From: Neolentinus lepideus HHB14362 ss-1
Lineage: Eukaryota > Basidiomycota > Agaricomycetes > Gloeophyllales > Gloeophyllaceae
Length of the DNA: 15,258 nucleotides
Assembly (NCBI GenBank): GCA_001632425.1
Contig: KV425581.1
Span: forward strand, 1-15,258
Reading direction: 5' to 3'
This document shows, piece by piece, positions 8,106-15,258 of this stretch; positions within the stretch are counted from its first letter, which is position 1, and every line of letters begins with the position of its first letter. The notes beneath the pieces are model-generated. The model saw only the letters and a program-made list of their open reading frames with translations, did not search any database and had not been told where the DNA came from. A program made the translations under genes and the position numbers.

Positions 8106-9123
8106 TTATTTCTCCTCTCGCAACCCCGCAATTGCCTCGAACCAGTGTACCACCGCAGCCACCTTCCTCACCGCCGGATCACTCCTACCCAGTCTCAAGT
8201 CCGGCCTCAGCTTTCTGTCTTCATGCGCGTACGGCATTGTCCGATAACACACCTCCATCCTCGATTTCAAGTTCGGCGACGCAGTTAAAGACATGGGCTC
8301 TCCCCCCGCATTAACATCTTCATCTCTTATGTGAGCAGATACGCCGGGGACACCCGCTGTAAGGACGGCTTACTCTCCAGCAGCACCACATCCCCTCTCT
8401 TGACCGGCACACCACCCCACGCCTCTGCGACCTCTCTCCACGACGTGAGCTTCGCCACCGTGCCGTGTTCATCACCTACTATCATCTTCAGGATCGCCAC
8501 TTCTTTTCCAGTCTCGGCTCCTTTCTTGATTGTAATCATATCCGGCCCATCGGCCTCCAGAACCGCAACAACTACGCTAATCTTCCCCTTTGCGTTGGAG
8601 AGAAGGGACAAAGATGACAGGAGGAAGTGGAAATTGGGGAAGCGCACGATGGAGGACGTGTCAGAGTATGAATTTTCTTGTGTCTCGAGGAAGGAATGCG
8701 TGCGGGTGGTGTACATGCTTATTCTGTCCAAGCTGGTTGTCTCATCAATTGTTCGTTCTACCTGAGTGGTCGGCCAACTTATCGCAGTTGTTTGACCTTC
8801 ACCAATTCCAAGTCAGTCTCATCACTCTATCCGACGCTTGCATACCGGCCTTCTTTTATAGAATCATCCATCCGCCTACTTTGCTCCTCTTCATCCGGCT
8901 CCTCATCATCATCATCGAAGATGATATTCCCATAGAACGACTCCACCCTGCGGCTCGCAGCTTCCAGCGTCGCAGGAGGCAGCAGAAGATCTGAGCCTGT
9001 ACGTGATGCGGTCGAAGAAGAAGAGACTGTTTGCCATTCGTACGTATTTTCTCCTTCGCTATTTGCGATGTTGATGATATCCTGCACGGAAGGCGCGCCA
9101 ACAAAAACTCGATATCTAGGCAT
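8106..9123 (-). CDS. OB-fold-like nuclear protein, possible single-strand DNA-binding (shieldin/RPA-like) factor
   Basis: Start ATG at 9123 (MPRYRVFVGAPSVQDII), stop TAA at 8106. The last intron is firm: donor GTAAGC at 8373, acceptor GAAG at 8318 (56 nt), joining KRGDVVLLE to NVNAGGEPMSLTASPNLKSR in frame. A GAG acceptor 6 nt upstream is also in frame. The first intron is uncertain: 8879-8797 (83 nt, total 292 residues) and 8845-8778 (68 nt, 297 residues) both keep frame. Visible content: an acidic run (FDDDDEEPDEEE) near residue 75-80, then a beta-rich block with VVVAVLEADGPD, EVAILKMIVGDEHGTVAKLTSWREVAEAWGG and KRGDVVLLENV. The 'regulator of sequence length, VxKLTxWRE, GDVV' pattern is that of an OB fold in RPA/SHLD2-type proteins. 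The C-terminal block (CYRTMPYAHEDRKLRPDLRLG...VVHWFEAIAGL) looks conserved but I cannot name it. The function is therefore inference; the gene itself is well supported. Confidence 0.72.
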
Positions 9124-9535
9124 CGACGGCGCATGGGCGTGGCACAGCCACAGAGAGGGCGACGATCGAGTGATGTGGCTGTGCAATGCGTTCCCATCCT
9201 ATTGTTTTTCTGTTTCTGTCCTCATTCGGACTTCCATAACCAAGTCATCGGCACTAGTATTGACTTCTTTGCTTCTCGTTCCCCGTAAAGCGTGTATTGG
9301 CTACGTATAATGATTGCTAACTACCATTGTATTGTCTTTCCCTTTCTATCCTGGTGGACTCGCCATGAGGCCGTGGTTAATACTTCGGTCTGCGCTTCAT
9401 CTTGATTCATCCGAACGCTGCTCAGATACGGAGACAAGCCCACATTTCCGAGATCTCTTCCTACAAAATACAGTCCCAGAGATCGACTCTCGATAGACAA
9501 CACCCCACCCTCTGCTACTAGAGCCGTACCTGAAG
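9124..9535. promoter_or_regulatory. Divergent intergenic promoter region
   Basis: About 410 bp separate the starts of the minus-strand OB-fold-like gene and the plus-strand F-box-like gene. ATTGG at 9296-9300 is a CCAAT box on the minus strand, about 175 bp upstream of the OB-fold-like start and 235 bp upstream of the F-box start. Open frames crossing the region do not look coding. No RNA gene was seen. Confidence 0.4.
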
Positions 9536-11472
9536 ATGGCGAACCTCGGTGGGCTTTGTCCGCCCACAGTATCGCATATTGATACACCCACGGGCCGCCC
9601 TCCTGCCGCGCTGAGGCTGCCCTTCCACATTCGATCCAACATATGCAAGATTCTCTGCCGTAGCCGTCACTACGGCCGATCCACCTTGTACCGTCTCGCT
9701 CTCAGTTGCAAGGGCTATACCAATCCTGCCTTGGACATACTGTGGGCATACATGGAAGGTCTAGAGCCTCTCTTGAATCTGATGTACTCGTTCAATATAC
9801 AGCGAGATTGGCGCACAGGGCGCATTACTTCTGTGAGTATATATCCACGTCTCGTCCATGGACACTGTATCTGATTATGTGTTGCTCTGGCACCAAGGTT
9901 TCATCGACGGAATACAATGCAGATGACTGGCACCGCTTCGACACATATGCAACGCGGGTTCACTGGGTTGACTGCATTCACGACAGTGTTCTTGATCATC
10001 TCGAAGGACATATCATTCGCGTCATCATTTCCCATCGCCCGGAACGCAACTTTCTTCCTAACCTCCGCGTTCTCGAATGGATTCATGATGACGATAAGGC
10101 CATCACCGGGGCTGCCGTGAGTCTGTGGTCGAGCATCCTAGTACCTTCCCTAGAGCATGTCGACCTCCACGGCATGTGCGATGAACGTAGGAGTGGAGAC
10201 ATTTGGTCACCTCAGCGCGACGAGGCGCTCGTATCCATTCTTGAGAGCCTTCCGAAACGCTTGCCGAACCTCAAATGGCTACGTATTCATGGGAATATGG
10301 CTCAATGTCCCATCGATTTCTTGCAACACTTCGAGCGTCTCGAATTCTTAAACATTCGGCACATCTTGATGGACGAAGATCCTATACAACCCGAGCCGGA
10401 CACGCTGACGACGCTGGGCATTGGGCTTCGCAAGCTTAAATTTCTTTCGTTGTGTATCTACCGTCTGGGGCCAGACGAGGTTTACGGGTCAGACTTATTC
10501 CCGAGTCTTGAGTTCTTGTCCTTGAGAGCCACCCCTGTTAACGTAGCCGGGGCCATCGTTAATGCGCTCGGAACGACGTCGTTGCGTGTGCTGAAGTCCA
10601 GCAACCATGACGATCCTGTGCGCTCCGATGAACTTTACGACTTACTCGACTCTCTGTCGGACAGGTTCGCAGCGACGCTCACTACGGTCCATATCACCAT
10701 GTTTGGGATCAAATACCTGAGCGAAGATGACGAGGCTGGGAGCCACTTGTGCAGTAACGCAAGTGGAAGTGCGCTCATGGACACACTCCGTCCGCTACTT
10801 GATTTGCCCGAGCTGCGCTCTGTGAAACTGGTTGTACGACCAGGATGGTACAATGCACACACCGTCGTCGAATCTAAATGCGACCAGGCCAGCCTTGAGG
10901 ATGACGATATCCGGGACATGATGTTAGCCTGGCCGAAGGTTGAGCGTTTCAGCCTATTATTGCCGTTTAACGGATTGACCGTCAATAGCCTCATCCAAGT
11001 CGCTATGAATGCGCCCAATCTGAAGGTTCTCCGACTCTGGAGCATCGAGATTCCGAGTGGACTGAATGAGAGTCAAGTCCCCCCGGTGTGCCTCCCCATG
11101 CTGCGTACACTGCAAATCCGGTACCATGACAGAGGAGGATCAAGCGATCGTGGATATGCGTCTCTCCTATACCATGCATTTCCGAATGTCATCGTTGAGA
11201 GGCCCTATTTCCCGAAGGGTGTCGAAGCCTCCTGGGACGAAATGCAGGACGATCAAATAAGCACGAGCGGGGATGACCACGGCGGTGATGATACAGACGT
11301 ATATCTGAGTGACGTACTGGAGAAAGAATCGTCAGACGAGGAAGACGCACAGGCTGTCAAGAAGCCTAGGAAGAAAGACGGCAGCTCGCAGAATTTGCGC
11401 TCGGGTGGCAACAACGCGGATAGGCGTATCATGGAGATTACGGAGGACTTTGACCATATAGTGATTGACTAG
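9536..11472 (+). CDS. F-box-like / leucine-rich-repeat-like protein, two exons
   Basis: Exons 9536-9832 and 9898-11472 are joined by a 65-nt intron (GTGAGT donor, CCAAG acceptor, phase 0), giving 623 residues. The N-terminal segment LALSCKGYTNPALDILW (about residues 54-70) is the second half of the F-box-like domain of basidiomycete proteins, followed by a leucine-rich part with irregular repeats such as LPNLRVLEW, LPNLKWLRIHG, FERLEFLNIRH, LRKLKFLSLCIY, FPSLEFLSLR and APNLKVLRLW. F-box proteins recruit substrates to SCF ubiquitin ligases through Skp1, with LRRs binding the target. Here only that general role can be inferred. The last ~75 residues are acidic and low-complexity (STSGDDHGGDDTD, ESSDEEDA) with a basic KKPRKK that may be a nuclear signal. 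This family is strongly expanded in mushroom-forming fungi and individual substrates are unknown. Confidence 0.88.
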
Positions 11473-11982
11473 GAGGTATCAGTATATCTACAAGTGTATT
11501 CTGGAGCTGCTCCATTCATTTCAACGTACTTTTTTTACCGTTCCAGTGTGTCGGGCTCAGAGCCCGCTATTGACCGTATTGTTCACTCCGATGTATGCGG
11601 TATATCACTGTCAGTGCAGAGCCTACCTCCGTTTACTAGAAGAAGACCATCAAATTGAGAAATCGATGCAGTGAGTACTAGAGCAGTCTAGCGAGTTAAG
11701 GAGCAGGGTGAGTTGGAGAGGTCTTTCAAATTCGTTATCGCAAGCCTCGGATTTCGGAGTTTATCCTTCTGAGGGCCTCAGATGTGCGCGAGACGATGAT
11801 TTCGGAGTCTGGACGTGGTAAACACAACGTCTTATGTGGTAGTCACTAGTGTGATGATCTCCTCGACGGAGAGCACAAGCGTGTGAACTTCACCGGTATC
11901 AGTGATGCACGGAGATGTCTCGCAGCTACCGTCCATTTCTTGCACCCTATCATCCCTGTATTTTGTCTATCGACTTCACGCA
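11473..11982. other. 3' flank of the F-box gene with two near-perfect palindromes
   Basis: No gene is supported. Two inverted repeats of the same geometry (7-bp arms, 1-nt spacer) occur: 11552-11566 (CGGGCTC/GAGCCCG) and 11768-11782 (TCTGAGG/CCTCAGA). They could form hairpins in a transcript 3' end or be dyad binding sites. Short open frames here lack domain content. Confidence 0.45.
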
Positions 11983-12174
11983 ATGGCTCCAGTACCGTTC
12001 GTAGAGGCATCACTTCTGACGGAATATTCTGTTTCTTTTACAGCGTAGAACACTCGATTACGTTCCTTCAGATCTTCCAAATCTTTCGCTCGGACCCGAC
12101 CTCGCACCAGGAACGACCGAATACGACAATTCCAGGAATCCAGATCCGCTACTCCTCTGCATCGATCTACTAAA
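11983..12174 (+). CDS. Weak candidate: 5' end of an unrecognised gene (two exons)
   Basis: An ATG at 11983 starts MAP, followed by a GTACCG donor at 11992, a CTGAC branch-like word and a TTTTACAG acceptor at 12043 (52-nt intron). The next exon (12044-12174) reads RRTLDYVPSDLPNLSLGPDLAPG and continues to CIDLLK, ending at a strong GTGAGT donor at 12175. Start codon, branch site, two canonical introns and an open, protein-like exon argue for a gene. However, after that donor I could not find an exon that continues convincingly: acceptors at 12218 or 12227 lead to about 55 residues of odd composition and a stop. It may be a truncated or decayed gene. No homology recognised. Confidence 0.3.
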
Positions 12175-13167
12175 GTGAGTGCCGAACGCGAGATTCCTCT
12201 CATGCTGCTCCCGCGAAGGAACGTTAGCCCCCGACGCTCCGCGGTGGCGATACTTCGGCTCCAACAATCATTTGACTTCAATCGGACAGCATCGTTTTCA
12301 AGGCCACGGTGCGCGCTTCCATATTCAAGCACTCTCACTAGGTTTTGCGGCTCCCAAGCTAGGTTCATCTGCGCGTTCAATGCTTGACGTGACAATGGTT
12401 CCATGTCCCGGCCACTGATTCTCCGACGCAAGTATAGTAAGCCCTCGGTGATCATCAGATTGTGCCAGTACTAGCAACGCGTACAAAATGGGGTGGTCGT
12501 CGTCGCTTCTCCAGGTCCATAATCTTAATCGCTCACTGAGCACTCAATGGTTGTCAGGCGGAATTCCATGCGAAACCTCCTCGGTGATGGACCCCTTGCG
12601 CAGACGTCGACGTTTATGGAACAGGAGAACAAGGCTTTACCGACGCTACGAAGATGGACTAATTGTTTCGCTTTCCGAAATTGCACCTCCCGTGATGGCC
12701 TGGTCGTATCTGGAGAAGACAGCTATACGGCCGATGAAATTTCTATCAAGCCGATGCGACAATAGCCGTCATGATCACTCAAAGTCTGGGTTTGCCTGGA
12801 GTTCGCTCTCTCCAGACGACGGAGTCACGGGCATCGTCAAACCCCGTCAGTTCGCTCTAAACGCTGTACCAAAGAACCTCAACCTCATAGCAGCATGCAA
12901 GTTGTGCAGGCGCGAAAGAGGATTCCGCTGTCTTCGCCCACATCCGACCACCGTGCGCTGCTTGACTACGACAGCCACACCCCTTTCCGATGCCTCCGGT
13001 ATCCTCCTTCGCTCGGCAGCGGTCCCCGACCAGCGGCCGTTCCTCCTTAATCATCACGACCCGCTCGTCGGCTAGCGTGCGCTGTGTTTTATGTGTCGGC
13101 AAGTCCTGAAGAAGGGTAGCAACATCAACGTCGTTTGCGCTGTGTCGGTGTCGTCCCACTGGCAGCC

Positions 13168-13243
13168 TCGAGTTTTACTCGAACGGCGGAAGACGTGGGT
13201 CGCCGCGTCCGCCAATCCACGTACGGGTATTACTCACCCGTAC
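13168..13243. other. Two short perfect hairpins
   Basis: TCGAGT-TTT-ACTCGA at 13168-13182 (6-bp stem, 3-nt loop) is followed by GTACGGGT-7 nt-ACCCGTAC at 13221-13243 (8-bp stem). Both are perfect. No poly-T or gene boundary clarifies a role. Confidence 0.4.
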
Positions 13244-13250
13244 CACGGTA

Positions 13251-13331
13251 CCAAGCGACTTCGGATGCCAGTGATGACGCTGTCACGCTGACGTACGAAA
13301 GCCAAGCGGCATCGCAGTAGTGATGACGCTG
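13251..13331. repeat. Imperfect ~51-bp-period duplication
   Basis: A segment of about 30 bp starting CCAAGCG and ending GATGACGCTG at 13251-13282 recurs at 13302-13331 with a few substitutions and a small gap. In the frame ending at 13387 the two copies encode basic KR-rich stretches (TKRLR, AKRHR), so the duplication may have been in a disordered protein tail. Confidence 0.5.
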
Positions 13332-13400
13332 GTCAGAGCAAGCGGCCGTGGCTGTGGCACGAATATGCGATCACTGATGGCTGTGATGCGGAGGAAGCGT

Positions 13401-14129
13401 ACCGTTAAATCCTTGGTCGTACCGAGCATCGTTCGATGGGTTCACTAAAAGCCGTGATCGTCTAATGTTGACATTCCAGGGCATCGGTGGGGTTAGCGGA
13501 TGGGTACATATTTGTATAGACGACGCTTGGCAAGTCCGCATTTGAATACCTCAAACGGTTGAAGAATGGCGCAACTGTAAGCAGCTAGTGACGGTACAGA
13601 TCTAAGGTTTCCAGGACCGCCGGCACTACTCAGTTTGTGTGAGATATTCCTTTACACACCATGAAAGATGTTTAGACCAGCCCGATAGGCCTTTGTACAA
13701 CAGTATTCTACGCTTTACACATTTTTATCCTCGGTGCACACTTCCAACAATTGGCCAGAAGAAGCTGAACAATGGGTGGCTTTCTGTGAGGATTTCGAAC
13801 TGCTCTGAATGCTGGCTTGTTGCGCTCTGTTTTGAGACTTTGATGCAGCAAGGCCCCTTCCCAGACTTCTAAACCGCCTCTAAACTCTCGTTTGGCACTG
13901 ACTAGGAGTGCGCAGTGCTCAGTTCCTAATGGTCCGGATCATTCATTGCGCAAATACGGTCTGAGTTGACCAAATGCACACCTTGTTCGTTCGTGTTCGT
14001 CTGCCGGGGTCGGTTGCGAGGTTTATCGCCTCAACCGCTGGAGTTCCGAATCCCAAGGTTTTTGCACAACAAACGCTGAAGGGCTAAAAACTGATCGCTC
14101 CTACTGAGGTCCTGGCACCACAGAAACAT
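13401..14129. other. Gene-free stretch
   Basis: No supported gene, RNA or clean repeat. A plus-strand frame at 13639-13872 is open without recognisable content. A segment near 13749-13775 (ACAATTGGCCAGAAGAAG) resembles one near 14853-14875 in the repeat region that follows, so diverged repeat sequence may begin here. Confidence 0.35.
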
Positions 14130-15140
14130 CATCAATGGAACCATCTCTATCTTGAACTTTACAGCGTCGGACCTACCTTGATGGCGTTTAGAAGGGCAAC
14201 ATTCAAGAGTCTCTTACAGGAAGCCGACTCTTTTGTCCGGGGGGAACAGTTCCGTCAAAATTTCTTTTACAAAATTAGTCGATGTACCAGAGCGTATTTG
14301 CAGCGCTCAAACTTTTCCTGCACCAGGGCTCCATTTTTTTTTGGACGAACAGCGACTGTGAACTATAAAAATAGTTTGACTGATGTTCGGCCTCGAGTTC
14401 CTCCAAAAGTCGGTATGCTGAGATGATCGTTGGGTGTATATATCAACGTCTCGTCCCTGAAAAGAAATGAAGTCGAAAGAGGCATGGTCACAATTAGAAC
14501 CGTCTCTATCCCAAGTACAGCATGGGACCCACCTTTATGGCGTTTAGAAGGGTAACATTAACATTATCTTACGGGAAGCCGACTCTTTTTTCTTTTTACA
14601 TAGCACAATCGGTCAGTGTATTTGCAGCCTGAGCGCTCAAACGTTTCCTGAGCCAGTGCTCCAATTTTTTGAACGATGGGAAAAAATGTTCGGTTTCCTC
14701 CAGCATACCGAGGTGATTCTTGGGTGTGTATATTTCGTCACTGGAAAGAAACGAAGTCGAGAGAGGATGGAAAACACGAGTGCTGCGGGCAGTTACGGCA
14801 TCCCGTCTTACCACGTTTTTCTGGATCCGAGCGTGGTCGTATTCAGAGTCGCAACAATTAGGCAGAAGAAGTCGAACATCAACATCAGTCGAAAATAGTG
14901 CCGGTGTCGAGTTCCTCCAAAACTCAGTATATTGATGAGTTTTTGGGTGCATCATGATATCGATGTTTCGGCCATGAAGGGAAACAAAGTCGAAAAGAAC
15001 GGAAAACGGGAGTGCTGCGGGCGAGACTATCTGTTACGGCATCCCGTCTTACCACGTTTTTCCGGACCCGAGCTGCAAGAGAATCTTGCAAATACGCTCT
15101 ACAGTCGACTCTCTCATAACCCATACGGGTCCGTGGATGT
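14130..15140. repeat. Diverged, partly tandem repeat mosaic
   Basis: Several blocks recur in the same order. GGCGTTTAGAAGGG occurs near 14183 and 14539 and GGAAGCCGACTCTTTT at 14219 and 14575, both with a period of 356 bp. GTATTTGCAG followed by GCGCTCAAAC and a T-rich run occurs at 14294 and 14618. A TTCCTCCA..GTAT..TTGGGTG block appears three times (about 14397, 14692, 14912). A block with GAGTGCTGCGGGC and a 28-bp stretch beginning TTACGGCATCCCGTC is present at about 14770-14835 and 15003-15073, the later copy carrying about 11 extra bases. The array therefore has one long period and one shorter, later duplication. Open frames here (either strand) follow the repeat and share peptide words such as KNVVRRDAVT. 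They are not convincing genes. The source could be a non-autonomous mobile element or subtelomeric-type repeat. Confidence 0.8.
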
Positions 15141-15172
15141 CCCCAAGTATGGGTTATTGCAGAGTATGGGTT
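15116..15172. other. Hairpin with 11-bp perfect arms at the repeat/A+T-rich boundary
   Basis: ATAACCCATAC at 15116-15126 is the exact reverse complement of GTATGGGTTAT at 15147-15157, with a 20-nt loop. A second GTATGGGTT lies at 15164-15172, and CTCTC before the left arm can pair with GAGAG after it, so two alternative foldings exist. The structure marks the right end of the repeat mosaic. Confidence 0.6.
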
Positions 15173-15182
15173 GCGAGAGAGG

Positions 15183-15258
15183 TCATTAAAATATCATTAA
15201 AATACAAATTATATATATACAAGAATAATACTATTAGAAGGTTCTATAATATCATGAA
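15183..15258. repeat. A+T-rich tail with 11-bp direct repeat
   Basis: TCATTAAAATA is repeated exactly at 15183-15193 and 15194-15204, followed by strongly A+T-rich sequence to the window end, unlike the roughly balanced composition elsewhere. It may be an insertion target, an element end or an A+T-rich repeat continuing past the window. Confidence 0.6.

Larger units (their letters stand above)
12175..13400 (+). other. Nearly open but broken plus-strand frames, probable gene relic
   Basis: One plus-strand frame is open from 12488 to 13075, stops, continues to 13289, stops again and reads on to 13387 with a basic tail (RTKAKRHRSSDDAGQSKRPW). A second frame at 12547-12765 reads MVVRRNSMRNLLGDGPLAQ and is also protein-like. 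The frames overlap, no domain is recognisable and no intron model joins them well. Open frames on the minus strand (for example 11976-12455, 12857-13159) are equally unsupported. I record this as possible coding relic of the candidate at 11983 or of an unidentified element. Confidence 0.25.

Noticed and set aside
11976..12455. Minus-strand 159-codon open frame
   Set aside because: Composition is Arg/Ser-rich without motif, and the plus strand across the same bases shows canonical splice signals.

Overview
The window looks like nuclear DNA of a filamentous fungus, most likely a basidiomycete of the Agaricomycetes. The protein-coding genes are broken by many short introns (mostly 46-65 nt) with GT..AG ends and CTRAY-like branch sites. 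They include families typical of such genomes: a large F-box/leucine-rich protein and a decayed fungal-type kinase. The organism call is an inference from gene structure and family content.

Layout. Positions 1-480 hold a degenerate GCATG-rich tract followed by a TATA-like site and no convincing gene. A four-exon alpha/beta hydrolase lies on the minus strand (2592-1006). It shares a 163-bp divergent promoter containing a perfect CACGTG with a six-exon gene on the plus strand (2756-4207), which is a BuGZ/ZNF207-type spindle-assembly zinc-finger protein: two C2H2 fingers, a proline/glycine-rich middle and a C-terminal Bub3-binding GLEBS-like motif. An eleven-exon gene for endonuclease IV/Apn1 (4950-6869) follows on the same strand with all nine metal ligands, two of its exons being only 17 and 8 nt long. 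A kinase-like pseudogene (7849-7265, minus) has several in-frame stops and one frame displacement. A four-copy 17-bp minisatellite (8007-8074) sits just past the 3' end of a three-exon minus-strand gene (9123-8106) whose product has an OB-fold-like core. It could be a single-strand DNA-binding or shieldin/RPA-like factor, but that is not proven. The F-box-like gene (9536-11472, two exons) is divergent from it.

From 11473 to the end the sequence becomes gene-poor. There is one weak two-exon candidate (11983-12174), a stretch of nearly open but broken frames to about 13390, several short hairpins, and from about 14130 to 15140 a set of diverged, partly tandem repeats. The window ends in an 80-nt A+T-rich tail introduced by a strong hairpin, which looks like a repeat or element boundary.

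Functionally the best-supported genes are housekeeping: mitotic checkpoint/spindle assembly (BuGZ) and base-excision repair (Apn1). There is no operon logic. I did not find a clear new multi-gene system. The most informative observations are the micro-exons that carry or frame Apn1 active-site residues, the intron splitting the GLEBS motif, the OB-fold gene, and the repeat mosaic at the right end.
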